From positions 533,183 through 597,182 of the forward strand of contig CANTFL010001360.1 of the NCBI GenBank assembly GCA_947650285.1: 64,000 nucleotides of DNA, given 5' to 3'. The notes beneath the pieces were generated by a model, which had not been told where the DNA came from, searched no databases, and was given only the letters and a program-made list of their open reading frames with translations. The translations under genes and the position numbers were made by a program. Numbering within the stretch: the first letter of the stretch is position 1; each line of letters begins with the position of its first letter. This DNA comes from Hyaloperonospora brassicae. Lineage: Eukaryota > Oomycota > Peronosporomycetes > Peronosporales > Peronosporaceae. Shown piece after piece: positions 11,601 to 22,394 of this stretch.

Positions 11601-12864
11601 CTTGGACCATCTCGAGATAAATTTGAAGCGCTTTTCGCAGCGGCCATTGCCGTCCGTTCCAAGCGTGTTGAACAAACGCGTGGCGTCCCACTCCCGAAGC
11701 TGCTGTCGTCCCAATGTCAAGTCCACGCGGTTGGCTGTGCCCGAAGCGAAACGCGTCGCCCTGTCTTTGCTGCTGCAAAAGCCGCGGGCGGGCGGGCGGA
11801 CTGACCCGATTACATACGGTATCATGTCGACACTATGGGTCGGAGCAGCTGGACGAAAGAAAGTCAAGTGGAGCGCGAACGCACCCCATCCAACTCAGAA
11901 CGCAGCGCGGGTCCCCTTCTTGTCCGACTTCAGCTCCCTCGACCACCGCGGCCGACCCGATCCGATCAGTGCAATTGCGGTCCAACATTCGACCAACGTG
12001 ACGGCCAGTAGCCACGAAAGAGACGCAAACGTGCCCTCGAAGCGATGTTTGCGCGCACGTCAAGTGGAAAGCTGTCGTCCTAACCCCTCGCAGTTTGCAC
12101 GGCCCGACAGCTGCTGCCGTAGAAACAGTTGACTCGCGCGGCGTGGGGCCAAACGCGTGGTCCGTCCGGCTCGGCGGTGCCAGCTGGACGGACGCCAATC
12201 AATCCCCGTGCGCGCCCACGGCACGTCAACCAGCTGAGCTCGAGGCCGGTGCTACCAACGCTCGATGCTCTGTGGATCGACCAGGGCCGCTCTTCTCCCG
12301 TGTAATTGCAGTTGGGACCCGTCGTCTGCCTGCTCGGGCTCATGGAGCGGTCGCGTGGCGCCCACATGCAGCCAAAGCTGTGGCGGCCTCGACGCCCTCT
12401 GTCCACAAAAACACCCAACCGCCCACAACGCGGTCGCCCGCCCGCTTCGAGTCGCTGTGCGCCAGTCATTCACGCTCGCGGTCGCCGGCTTTCCGACCGC
12501 AGGCAGCAACGGTTCCCGACGCGCGTACGCAAGGGAGAGAGCGCGCGCGCGGGGGCGCACGAGGCGGCCCAGCAGGTGCCGGTCCGCCCCTGCTGCTCTG
12601 CGGCGGCACCTGTTTCCCGCCTGGTTCTGCACGCCCCAGCGCTGTCTCCGTCCTCATCTCCCCCCCACTCTCCCCCTCTTCTCGTCGTGTTTCAGTGCGC
12701 CCACACAGACGGAGAAACCCTCAGCCGTTGCGCGGCGTTGGGCAGTCGCTGTGCGAGTGGAGACGCCCACAAAATTTCGCCTCGTTTAGTCGTCCCGCTG
12801 CTGCCATCGGGCGGGCGGTCGGGCGTTCACGGCGCCTTCTGCTGCGGCTTCTTCCGTCCGTTCC
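5662..12864. other. 7.2 kb without a supportable gene; possible decayed coding fragments
   Basis: No open frame here exceeds about 200 codons. The longest ones, on opposite strands, have atypical composition (many Arg, Cys, His) typical of chance frames. A few minus-strand fragments look like remnants of zinc-finger coding DNA (see the entry at 8930-9310), suggesting an old decayed gene cluster, but frames are broken every few dozen codons. Two ORFs around 11,439-12,132 on the plus strand also lack recognisable content. From about 12,400 to 12,864 the sequence becomes GC- and pyrimidine-rich as it approaches the PX gene promoter. I cannot assign any function. Confidence 0.5.
8930..9310 (-). 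pseudogene. Possible decayed FYVE-type zinc-finger fragment
   Basis: On the minus strand from about 9306 a 75-codon frame contains VAANDVRSCFVC, which resembles the first Cys pair region of oomycete START-FYVE proteins. In another frame further on (about 9070-9100) ICLCCEET could be the last Cys pair. The basic RRHHCR core expected between them is not readable, and at least one frameshift and a stop separate the parts. A second similar-looking fragment (RSNVCHACRP) lies near 8290. This is a weak, pattern-based call from family knowledge; chance resemblance is quite possible. Confidence 0.2.
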
Positions 12865-12882
12865 GCAGTCATTCCTCAACTT
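12865..12882 (+). promoter_or_regulatory. Oomycete-type initiator plus flanking promoter element for the PX gene
   Basis: GCAGTCATTCCTCAACTT matches the oomycete initiator (TCATTYY) followed by a CAWTTT-like flanking element. It sits about 95 nt upstream of the ATG at 12,965. This placement supports 12,965, not the in-frame upstream extension, as the start. Confidence 0.55.
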
Positions 12883-12964
12883 GCCGGCTCGGGCACAAGC
12901 AGTCGCCCGCGTGTCGCCGGTCCGTCCACCCCACAGACGCCTTCGCTCTCCCCGACGTCCCGTC

Positions 12965-14404
12965 ATGCCCGGCCCCTTTGTCGACACGGCGGCCGTCGCG
13001 TCCCCCACGACGGCCGCCACGCCGTTCAAAGACCTCGCGGCCGTTCCCCCCGTGCGCGAGGGCCGCTCGCAGTCCCTCACGGCGCTGCCCCGCCGCGCGT
13101 CGACCGCCAGTGTGCTCACGGTCGAGAGCAGCAGCAGCAGCGCCTCTGGTTTCCATCAGCAGCAGCAGCTACAGCAGCTGCAACGGCAACAGCGGCAGCA
13201 GTTCGAGCAGCAACAGCCCCACGCGCGTCAGACGCGACGCGCACTCAGCTCCGCCACGAGCTCGTCGCTGAGCCTCTTGCAGGAGGAACTCGGCTACCCC
13301 CGTCGGGCGCAGGTCACGGCCTATGACGGGCCGACCTTTTCCCGGCGCAGGTCGTTGATCTTCGACACGACAATCGACAACGACAGCCACAGCAACAGCA
13401 ACAGCAACAACAGTACCAACAGCAACAACAGTACCAACAGCAGCCGCTGCCGTCGTGTCACGCGTTGCCAACAGACCAACAACAAGTCCCCTTCTACTGC
13501 TATTACTACTACAACTACTACTACTGCTACTCCTCCTCCTACGGCTTCAAACAGTAGCACTGTTGATAGCAGTAGCAGTAGTAGCAGTAGAAGTAGTAGT
13601 AGGAATAGTAGCGATAGCGTTCGTACGACCACCGGCAGCAGCAGCCACACCACAGTCTCTAGTCGTACGCCCCACCGCTCAAGCGACGACGACGTCGTGT
13701 CGGTCCTCGACGACAGTCGTCGCCGGTCGTTCGGCGCGGCCGATCCGACCGCCAGCGGCGACGACGACGAGAACTTTATGGACTACCGCCGCGCGTCCGT
13801 CACGGGCTACAGCCGCGACACGGACGGCGTCGTGTACTACGAAGTGATCGTCCAGAGCCTCGCGCACGGACCGCTGTCGGCCTACAAAGTGCGCCGGCGG
13901 TACTCGGAGTTCCGCGATCTGCACGTGGCCCTGCGGACTGTTATGGCCGTCGCGGCGCTCGCGCGGCTTCGAAGCGACGACCGGAGCGACGACGCCGAAG
14001 ACGACGCAATAGCGCACGAGTCGAGGGACGCGCCGCCGCTGCCGCCGCTGCCGGACAAAGGCGGCGTGTGGAGTTACCTCCAGTTCGACAGCATTCCGCT
14101 GCTGGAGCGCCGCGCGGCGTACTTTGACGCGATGCTGGCGGCGGCCCAGCGGCACCCGCAGGCGCGCGCGAGTCGCCTCGTGAACGACTTTGTCGGGACG
14201 CCGCCGGACCTCGTGTCGCTCCACTCGAGCGTCGAGAACAGCTACGTGAGCCTGAACCGCTTTGCGGCGCCCAAGCTGAGCTTTGCCATCGAGATCCAAG
14301 AGCGCAAGGAGAAGGCCGAGAGCATTCGGCGGCGACGGAACTCGCTGCAGCGGCAGAGCTTTACGGGGTCGCTCGACGCGAGTTTCCTGAGTCCGTCGCA
14401 GTAG
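12965..14404 (+). CDS. PX (phox homology) domain protein with long disordered N-terminus
   Basis: 479 residues. PX domains bind phosphoinositides, usually PI3P, and recruit proteins to endosomal membranes. The PX domain covers about residues 283-413. It has the basic RRRYSEF motif at 310-316 (the lipid-headgroup Arg), the PPLPPLPDKG proline loop, and the family's RRAAYFDAML...LVNDFVG helix pair. A roughly 35-residue acidic insert (LRSDDRSDDAEDD) interrupts the region before the proline loop. The first 270 residues are disordered: poly-Gln, Asn/Ser repeats, poly-Thr and poly-Ser, encoded by CAG/AAC/ACT/AGT triplets. The tail (about 430-479) is basic and helical. The frame is open 870 nt further upstream, but ATG 12,965 follows the promoter element by about 95 nt and upstream residues are Arg/Pro-rich noise. 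Likely role: membrane trafficking; specific partner unknown. Confidence 0.85.
   Translation: MPGPFVDTAAVASPTTAATPFKDLAAVPPVREGRSQSLTALPRRASTASVLTVESSSSSASGFHQQQQLQQLQRQQRQQFEQQQPHARQTRRALSSATSSSLSLLQEELGYPRRAQVTAYDGPTFSRRRSLIFDTTIDNDSHSNSNSNNSTNSNNSTNSSRCRRVTRCQQTNNKSPSTAITTTTTTTATPPPTASNSSTVDSSSSSSSRSSSRNSSDSVRTTTGSSSHTTVSSRTPHRSSDDDVVSVLDDSRRRSFGAADPTASGDDDENFMDYRRASVTGYSRDTDGVVYYEVIVQSLAHGPLSAYKVRRRYSEFRDLHVALRTVMAVAALARLRSDDRSDDAEDDAIAHESRDAPPLPPLPDKGGVWSYLQFDSIPLLERRAAYFDAMLAAAQRHPQARASRLVNDFVGTPPDLVSLHSSVENSYVSLNRFAAPKLSFAIEIQERKEKAESIRRRRNSLQRQSFTGSLDASFLSPSQ
13384..13610 (+). repeat. Trinucleotide repeats inside the PX-protein CDS
   Basis: AGC/AAC runs (13,384-13,445), ACT/ACA runs (about 13,496-13,540) and AGT/AGC runs (about 13,565-13,610) encode Ser/Asn, Thr and Ser tracts. 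They are likely length-variable between strains. Confidence 0.85.
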
Positions 14405-14826
14405 CTGCTGCTGCTGCTGCTGCTGCTGGTGGTCGTACCCATTCAGTCAGTCAGTCAGTCAGTCACCCGCCAAAAGGCGAGACACACTCGGACGACGACG
14501 ACGACGACGAGACGACAGTACCATCTTCTTCATCCACTGTATCCTCCTCATCCACGTCCACCTCATGATTTGTATCGCTTTTCTCGGTTGTACCCATCCG
14601 CGCACGCGCTTTGGCAGCGCAGATCTTGAAACCGTTTTGTGGATGTTTTGCCGTCAGGAGTTTGCTCGCAACGGTCGGTCGTTTCAAGTGTGTGTGTGTT
14701 TGTGTTTGTTCGTTCGCGAGTCTGTTAGTTAGTTGTTCGATGTTAGGCACTTTTCTGTAAACGAAAGCCAGTTCACCGCGTCCCACGTGATGCTATGGAA
14801 TTTGGCATACAAAGCGTCAGGTTCGA

Positions 14827-14857
<31 letters not shown>

Positions 14858-15139
14858 ATGGGCAGCGGCGGCGTCGGACCGGAACCGCTTCGGCCGATCA
14901 CAGTCGGAAGACGTCGAGGAGAGCGAATGAACAGATACGATAGTCGACAGACCCTCCTCGACCGTCTGTTTGTTCAGCAATCATCACATCGTCTCTCTGT
15001 CCACGGACACTTCAGCCACCAGACAGACCACTTTCAGCAATACAAAACGCATCGGAACACACACTCGGCCATCACTTCTCGTCGAGTGCAGGAGCGCCCA
15101 CTCTGCTCACTCTCACCCACACCCAATCGCACTATTCAG
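14405..15139. other. Convergent intergenic region with microsatellites
   Basis: Lies between the converging PX and mL46 genes. It contains a (GCT)n run starting right after the PX stop (14,405-14,428), CAGT repeats (14,444-14,465), an ACG run (about 14,490-14,512), TGTG-rich sequence (about 14,690-14,712) and a (CTGT)n run (14,827-14,857). No gene seen. Confidence 0.7.
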
Positions 15140-16138
15140 TTACGGCGGCACTATCTTGTACACGTAGTCGGCAATCTCCGGGTCCAAGTACTCGGCCAAC
15201 TCGTCTCGCGTGACCCACACGTAGTCGCTCGCCTTGTCCTCGTTCAGCGCGACATGGCCAGCCAAGTGCTGCGACTTGTAGAAAAACACCTTCGTACCGT
15301 CCACCTCCTCCCTGTCCCTGCTCTCCTTTGCCTCTCTCGTCTCGCCATCCCCATGGAGGTACTTTACGTACCCTATCGGAGCAAACCCCATCGGCACTGT
15401 CTTCATCTCGTCGCCCACTGCCTCGTGCACATATCGATGCGCCGCGTCCCGCATCTTCTCGCCCTCGAGCTTCCGTCCGACCGGGAAAAACCACGAAAAC
15501 CTGACCGCCACACTGTCGTCGTCGTCGTCAATCTTCTTCTCTGTCTCCTTCTGCTTCACCAGCAGAAACACTCGGCCCTTGAGCGCGCGATTCAGCGACT
15601 TGCGGTTGTTCGCCGCGTCGTCGGCCGTCTCCCGGGGCGCCAAGTGGAAACCCGCGCCCACCACTTCCTCGTCCACGTCGTCCGCTTCTTCGTTCGGCCA
15701 CGGGACCTCTTCGGGCCGCACGTGACGCGTTCCCGGCTCGGTGAACCAAAAGTCGTCGTCCAGTCGCTGCGCCTCCCGCAGCGCCTTTTCGTGCTGCAGG
15801 ACCGCAAAGTCCATCTCCCACTGCGGCACGTCCGGTTGGATCACAGCCAGTCGCTCGACGATAGCGGCGCTCAAGACGCGCCACGTTTTCCCGTCGGCTT
15901 TTGGCGGCGACACGAGAAAATTTGTCCGATGGACTTTGGCCCGCGGCGGCTGACGTGGCGGCGTCGGGTGGCGCCGCCGCTCGTCGAGTTTCGCGCGTTG
16001 GCGCCATGTGATGCGCTTAGTGGACTTGCGCTTGGAAGCGAAGAGGCGGACGGGCGGAGCAGAGAGAGAGGGGGCGGCGAGCGGGAGGCGGCGGAGCGCA
16101 AACATGTGGAGGAAGCGGCGGATGTAGTGGGTACGCAA
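15140..16138 (-). CDS. MRPL46: Mitochondrial large ribosomal subunit protein mL46
   Basis: 332 residues. mL46 is a structural protein of the mitochondrial 54S/39S large subunit with a Nudix-like fold. Visible features: an Arg/Ser/Ala-rich, acid-poor N-terminus typical of a mitochondrial presequence (1-45); the mL46 N-terminal signature around WRVLSAAIVERL (86-97) with WEMDFAVLQHEKALREAQRLDDDF (107-130); and a C-terminal YVWVTRDELAEYLDPE (306-321) that matches the family's end. The region equivalent to a Nudix box (221-242, GRKLEGEKMRDAAHRYVHEAVG) lacks the paired catalytic glutamates, so hydrolase activity is not expected. An Asp run (204-208) is a low-complexity insert. Translation could begin at Met1 or at Met12 (16,105); both keep the presequence. 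Single exon, convergent with the PX gene. Confidence 0.9.
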   Translation of the reverse strand: MRTHYIRRFLHMFALRRLPLAAPSLSAPPVRLFASKRKSTKRITWRQRAKLDERRRHPTPPRQPPRAKVHRTNFLVSPPKADGKTWRVLSAAIVERLAVIQPDVPQWEMDFAVLQHEKALREAQRLDDDFWFTEPGTRHVRPEEVPWPNEEADDVDEEVVGAGFHLAPRETADDAANNRKSLNRALKGRVFLLVKQKETEKKIDDDDDSVAVRFSWFFPVGRKLEGEKMRDAAHRYVHEAVGDEMKTVPMGFAPIGYVKYLHGDGETREAKESRDREEVDGTKVFFYKSQHLAGHVALNEDKASDYVWVTRDELAEYLDPEIADYVYKIVPP

Positions 16139-17371
16139 TTGGTGGTGCAGGTGGAGGCGGGTGAGTAGCTAAAGGCGGGCGGTATACCGGTTTGTGGACG
16201 ATATGTGCACGACGAGCGAGTGGGGGGGGAGAGGGGTGCGGCTTGGCTGGAATATGGGTCTGTATAACGGAAGGAGGTTCGAGCGGATGGGTACGTTATG
16301 TGTTTGGTTTATGTCGATTTGTGTCGGACCCGCGTGGAAAGTAGGACTTAGCAGACTCTGCGATTGGGCGGAAGGGGACGTGGAGGAAGTTCGTTTGTAC
16401 GGTCGGATATAACGGATAAGATTGGCGAACGTTCCGCCTGACAAGTAGTGGTCTTTTCTGGGATTGACGCTGTTTTCCTTTCTTCTGTATCGATGCGGTT
16501 TCGAGTTCGTGACCGAGAAAAGTTCTGTCTGTAAGGCAACAGTAGTCATTTGAAAAATGGCAGTTTGTGGACCCACTCTTTGCTCTTCAGACCATGTCCG
16601 TCAGGAAAGCTCAGCCGTTGCTACAATTTGGTTTCTCTGTGCGTTGCAGCGGCTATGAATAGTAATTGGCTTCTCACAGGTACATTGTTAGGTACGTGAG
16701 AACTATACATGTGTGACGGTGATTGCTGCAAACTGGAGCAATTGAAGTAATGTCGCGATGTTAGGCTCTCGTTCTGGTCGTGTTCCTGTCGACACCAGAG
16801 ATCACATGTTGAAGTCACCTAGAGCGTGGAAAACTCATGACTTCGTTGTCGATGGATAGCAAGTCATTGAACACATTGACCAACTGACTTTTTCATATTA
16901 TTTTGTAGCCTCGAAATTGTCCTGCTACTATCAGGTACTATGACCGCCGTGTTGCTACAAGCGCCACTACAATGAGGCTACTACGAAAGTCTGTCGATAG
17001 AGTTGAGTCGTCCATCTTAAACTGTGATGTAGAGACCTGTCATGTTGTAATTGTCAACGAAAGTGGTCGATCAATAAGGTCATGAGGCATAAGACGGAAG
17101 AGTCCTGAGACCCCTTCCTTGTCCATGCGCAACATGGCTTTCCTACAGCAACATCAGCTCTGCATAAACACGTGAACATATCGAAACCAAATCGAGAGGC
17201 GATAGCCACTTGTAAGCCTGATCAGAGGCGAATTTGATTATGCTATTGAGTCCATAAACATCATGCTGCTGGAAAGATAGGTACGACCATTATGCATCTA
17301 GTCACGCGGTCTGCAGCCAGCAAACTGTAAACCGCACAAGATGTCAATAAATGTCGCGAGCTTTGACCGAG
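16139..17371. other. Intergenic, no gene seen
   Basis: Upstream region of mL46 followed by AT-richer DNA up to the next gene's 3' end. Only short unrelated ORFs; no transposon motif or RNA gene recognised. Confidence 0.6.
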
Positions 17372-18535
17372 TCAAACTTCTTTATTGAACAGTGGGTGGT
17401 TGCATCTACCGGGAACCTTAGCGCCAGCTTCGGAGTGTTCATACCCAGCGATGGCAACGATGTTGCGTCGGGCGTCAGACGCGGCAGATCGGGCAATGGC
17501 CGGTGCGCTACGACGATCTTTTACGGCTTTTGTCCATGCATCGATGTCGACGCGGTCTTTTGCATGGAACAGTAGACGATGGCGTGTTGCCAGAGCCAAC
17601 ACGCCTTCGACTATAGTTGCCGCCCATGCAACATTCACTTTGCTAGACAATGTGCGCAACAGTGGCATCAGCTCCGTATGCAGTCGCTGCGCCAGGTCAC
17701 TTTCATCGTGACCTTTTTCCCTGTCAACCATTTCGTCGAATCGAAGCTGCACGGCCTTGGCAGCTTTGTTGAACTGATACGTTTCGTCCGTGCACAGCTC
17801 GTTGTGTGTAACGACCGAGAACTTCCACGCGTCTAGTTTTCGCTCGCGCTTTTTCCGCTCCATGTCGTCTCGGACGTCCAAAACCACGTCGCGCTTTGTC
17901 TCGAGTGTGTCCACAAGTGTGTGCAACTCTTTCCACTCTGTCTTGCAGCTCAGCGTCTCGCGCTTTACGTCCATTACCGTCGTCAAAGTCTGTAGAAAGA
18001 GCGCACTATACTCGACAGTCAAGTGGTCGACAATGAACTGGCTGAACAACGCACTGGCTTTGGCAAATGTCTTGTCGAGCAGCTACATAGACACAAACAC
18101 ACACGCATGTGATATGAGTCTACGACATCAATAAAAGCAGAGCAAATGGGGTCAAATGGACACAAATGACAAAACGTTTGCACGTTTTAACAATATAAAC
18201 AGATGAAAAAACTACGAATGAACGAAACCCAATCATCTCTTCGGGGGTTTTCTGGCTAGAAAACCGAATAAACGCACTTATAACAGCAATGTTACGAATC
18301 TGACGCGACGCACCAAATGTTTTTCGAGTTTTGTCATCGTGTCCGAAACGCTCCGGGCTTTCTTTGCACGCCGCGGCCGCTTCGCAGGTGCCCTGAGCTC
18401 CGTTGCCGTCGTCGGATGGTCGTCTACTTGGTCGTGGTCGCCATTCTCTGCCCCCGTCTCGTCTTTTTGCTGACGCTTTGTTTGTAAGGGGATGTCTAAG
18501 CCGCTGTACAAGTCGTCGCTGCCGGGTACATCCAT
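17372..18535 (-). CDS. Two-exon gene of unknown function (310 aa, helical, charged)
   Basis: Exon 1 is 18,535-18,314 (74 codons) and exon 2 is 18,082-17,372 (236 codons plus stop). The proposed intron (18,313-18,083, 231 nt) begins GTGCGT, which fits the oomycete GTRNGT donor, and ends TATGTAG; joining is in phase. Exon 1 is acidic with a bipartite-like basic cluster (AKRPRRAKKARS, about residues 51-62), a plausible nuclear localisation signal. Exon 2 is helical and charged (VRDDMERKKRERKLDAWKFS) and shows coiled-coil-like heptads but no catalytic motif. I do not recognise the family. Nothing indicates a transposon gene, although the decayed Tigger element lies immediately upstream. The exon-intron model is inference from sequence only. 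Confidence 0.55.
18083..18313 (-). other. Predicted intron of the two-exon gene
   Basis: GTGCGT donor and TAG acceptor on the minus strand, with in-frame stops inside. It is longer than the 74-78-nt introns of the carbonic anhydrase gene in this window. Confidence 0.5.
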
Positions 18536-18931
18536 GTTGTCGTTCTGTGTCGTTTGGTCCGAGTCTGTTGTAATGTAGCCTTTTTACAAACGCTTATTGT
18601 AAAATCGCTTTTATTAAGTGTATGGGCTGGAAGTGGTTGCGCAAACCGATAAACCATTTTATCCGATAGAACGTAAGAAGTGGCGAGGTCGAGATATTAA
18701 ATTAGTATCAATATATCACCGGCAGTAAAACTAATGTTTGGATAGGTATAGTACTAGTTATAGTCCGACTGTTTTGCCTTTTTGTACAACACGTATTATT
18801 GATCTTGATATTCAGTTGAACCATTCATTTACTTTTACAGTCGTCCCTCCATGTAGCAGACCAAATGTGCAGCGTGTTTACCTCGTTTCTTGTATGACCT
18901 CTCTCATGTGGAGGGTCAATCTGAACCCATT

Positions 18932-20500
18932 CTAAGAAATGCATCCACGGTACACTGAGTCTTTGCATCGAGCACTGCTTCTAACGTGCTCAATGATACT
19001 TACCAGCTTCTTCGTCAATTTGTCATTGTCGTGCTGTAGCGAAAGAAAGGGTGAAAGGCGAAGACGGCATGCTAGAGCCTCGGATGGCCTAATCGTCACC
19101 TCATCGGCACTGTCACCCTCACTGTCATCCTTAACCAGCTCACGCTCTATTGTTTCTGAGTCGCAATCGATCGGCTCGTCCTCATACGCACTGATGTACT
19201 CGTCGACACTGATGCCGCAAGTCAAACCCTCCATGAGCTTGGTCAGCTGGTCTTCAACAGATCGATCAATGCGTTTTTTGTCGTCGCGTAGTTGAGTGAG
19301 ATCGTCCAATTTCACCACCTCCACGATGTCACAATTGCCCAGCAATAACGAATTACTATCTCGGTAACCTTCTCCCAGCTCAATGAAGCGAAGCGCACAG
19401 CCTCCAAGATATCCAACTTTCTGTCGATTTTGGTGTGGGTTGCATCCAGGAGCCATCGAAAAAATCTCTTTCAACACCGCGCTTCAAATGACCGAGAAAT
19501 TCCTATTAGAAAAAAACACATGAGAAATTGCTGGTCAAGAGACCATCCATACAAACTTACGTGAGTCGAGCGGTTGCAAATGTGCTGTCATTTTTGCGGC
19601 AGAAATGCCAGCTTGACATTGTAGCAGTCAGGGGCGACATAGTGACACGACACGTTGTCCAGCAGGAGAAGCACTTGACTCCCGTGTATCTTGGCATCGA
19701 AATGCCGGAGCTACTCAGCAAACGTTGACCTGTTTTGCGACGCAGTCTGGTTGTTGAAGTACAAAGCTCCATTGGCTTGGTGTTGGATTTGCGACATGCT
19801 TGTGGTTGCTTCGACTTGCCTATGACAACGAGTTCTATCTTCTCGGTACCGGTCATGTTTCAGCACATTGCGACTATGATACGATACTTTTCTGACTTCT
19901 TTCCGTTGCGCTTGACCGTTGCCAGTGTCTTAATTGGAGGTAGGCGATGGGAGAGATCTTATTCGTCAAAATTGATAAAACCTCGTGGTGGACATTGGCC
20001 AATCAGCTCTTTAAGCTCCATTCGATTCACTCCAGATGAGCGCAATCAACTGAGTATGCCTTGTCGCGAAGCACATGCTGCTGGATGCCATGTCGAACTT
20101 TAAATTAGTGCATCCACCTATTCGAAAGCCGCAAGTAGTTCGAGTTTAGCCGTTGAGAGGCTCGGATTGACCGACCTTTATCTAGTAGTGGCCCGTCTGT
20201 GATATTTCTTTGACGTCATTGAGACGATGCTTTGCGAGTAACGCAGCTTCAAACGCTGTCATCAGCACCTCTCAATTGCGCTTCCTGTCCGTAGCAAGGA
20301 ACGCGTTGTCTGGCGACTGTCGAATCCGTTCTGCTGCCAATGTTGAGATCCGAAGCCGAGCCTCTCTCCGACCGAGTCTTGTATTTGAGCCAACTTGATG
20401 CCTAGTGTGCGTGTGATGTACACCTGCACCTGACGATTTTGCTACATCGTAAGAATTTTTCGCTTTGTCAACATGGTTTAGATGGAACGGAAGCAAATGT
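18932..20500 (-). mobile_element. Decayed Tigger/pogo-type (Tc1-mariner superfamily) DDE transposase
   Basis: Reading the minus strand across frames gives the family's parts in order. An N-terminal helix-turn-helix/CENP-B-like region lies at about 20,500-20,220 (IKLAQIQDSVGERLGF, MTAFEAALLAKHRL). GFINFDE with the first catalytic Asp follows (19,962-19,970), then MTGTEKIELVVIGKSK (about 19,850), VLLLLDNVSCHYV with the second Asp (about 19,654-19,675), LQPLDS (about 19,563) and SRSFEARC...KRFFRWLLDA. The C-terminal LEAVRFASLSWEKVT comes last. Several single stops (for example in FAE*LRHFD) and at least two frameshifts show it is dead. A 58-nt GT-AG intron (19,560-19,503) interrupts the gene just after LQPLDS. 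The last intact segment (19,477-18,935) is the acidic C-terminal tail. I could not find convincing terminal inverted repeats. Pogo elements move by cut-and-paste into TA. Confidence 0.8.
19503..19560 (-). other. Intron inside the Tigger-like transposase gene
   Basis: It starts GTAAGT and ends with a T-rich tract and TAATAG on the minus strand. Removing it joins the LQPLDS segment to the following RISRSFEARC segment in frame across a split Arg codon. The quality of both sites and the phase make a real intron likely. Confidence 0.65.
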
Positions 20501-22394
20501 GCAACATGGCAGTCAATGCAAGACTGTGGCTAGTGGAATTGAGAGGGGAAACCGGTGGTTGGTACGCGCTGCTTTGTACCCTGTTTCTAGATTCTCCTAT
20601 AAAGAGCCACCATACACAATTCAAGTGACCCAGCTTGGTGCGGGACATGGAGCTCCTCAAACAGGTTCTTACCCTCAATAAGGGTTGGTATATGAAGGGA
20701 AGACTGTATAGGAAGAACCTTTTGGACCAGAACTCTCTTGTTACATAACAATTTTACTGTTTAAGTACAGCAGATCTGTGCTACGCTCAGAACCTCGTGA
20801 ACAGTAGTTATAGGAGAGTTAGGTATACGGAAATATAGTGGAATAGTTACCCTTAGCCAGCCAAAATTTTGTATATCAGCCCTTTCACACTAAATGTGAC
20901 ACACTATCTATATCTGTCTGAGATCGAGAAAAGCAAAAATTGATCCATGGTTGCATATCCCGGTAACATCTCTAAAATTGGTACCGTTGAATGACGTATA
21001 ACATTCTCTGCTCGAAAAATACCGATGTCATCAATGTAAGGGGCGAGTCAGTTCCTCGATATTGGCGCTAAAAATGGGTCAATGAGAACACTATCGCGAT
21101 TGATATATATATTATAGCATTGACCTTACTGAATAACACACTGACATTGTATTATTGGTGAAGGTACTATTCGGTACTGCTCCTTTCATGTATTGATGTA
21201 GGATATTAAATAACGACTAATTCTACTAGGGGCGGTAGTATTGCCTTGTCTTTCTAAGTTTTCATCCAAATAACATTGTCATTCAGAAATGGACGATCAT
21301 CCGCATGATATTGGCAGTAGATGAAGGGTGAAGTGGCGATACTCCCAGAAGGAGGGGGGATTAAAGTACGCAACCAAACATGCCGCGTAGAACATGGATA
21401 GGGTCAATCTATAAAACATTGTGTGAAGCGAGGATATGCGTAAATTGACGGATGTGGCCCACTCCGCACCCCTCGGTACGCAAGACGGCGACAATCTGGT
21501 CGAGACCGAAATCCGGTATAGCATATTGACGAAGGATGTAACAGAGATTCGCATCAAAAGCGGTATCAATCTTGAACACATGTTATTTCCGCGAGTTACG
21601 GTGACGCTGCTCGAAGATGATGTCATTGCGCTGCATCCAAAGCAGATGGAGGAAACACAAGCCAAGCCTCTTACTAGACTCCAACATCAATGCCACATGA
21701 AGTATCCAGAAATATGGTGGCTGGGTGGACGATATGAGTCCCTGCCACTGGAGTGGTGATCAAAGGAATGTAGTTGCGGCTAATTAAGGATCAATGAACG
21801 GTTTATGGGGCACAATCAAAGAAAAGGAGTGATTCCGTTTCAGGAGAGCGGCATATTAGACTTCTAAAACGCACTGCATCACGCCCCGTAGTCTACTTTG
21901 CATAAAGGGTAATCGGAAACCAGCGGGTGCCAGGTGGAACATACGCCTGCTTCGGGTTCTAATAGGTCAGCAACAGGTTTTCTGAGTTTTCACATTCAAA
22001 GTCGACAACTTTCGTAATTTCATCTGCATTTTGTCGAGTCCAAAATACTTACAAGAGGGTGAGGAATCCGCCCTGTTACATGTGCAAATATGACAATTAC
22101 ACGCAACATCTGCGCCGGAATATAGGGAGCGCGTTAAAGGCGTTTACCACGACAATGACAACAGCGAAAGAAGGCTACATGCCGCGTTTAGAACATACAG
22201 ATGTCCCGCCCTCAGCAGGTTCCGTCACTCCAAATTAAATTTGATTTAATATATCATATTATACCATCAGCTACTTTATCTAGCGTTTTCCCGAAAGCTT
22301 TCCTCCAGACGGCTAAGCAAGAAGGTCTTCAGAGTCGGCGAGTGATGGAAAGGCTACCGATGGAGGCGAGCTACCGAGTGTAACGAAGATACAA
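20501..22394. other. AT-rich DNA, nothing recognised
   Basis: It contains only short ORFs; the longest (21,436-21,759 +, 107 codons) has no recognisable family. No terminal repeats or RT motifs seen. Possibly very old transposon debris. Confidence 0.5.

Noticed and set aside
12095..12964. N-terminal extension of the PX protein by 290 codons
   Set aside because: Arg/Pro/Ala-rich without structure; a core-promoter-like element lies at 12,865-12,882, after this stretch.
15140..16138. Active Nudix hydrolase
   Set aside because: The Nudix-box position lacks the catalytic glutamates and the rest matches mL46.
14795..16168. 457-codon plus-strand ORF
   Set aside because: Complement of the mL46 gene, which has clear family motifs on the minus strand.
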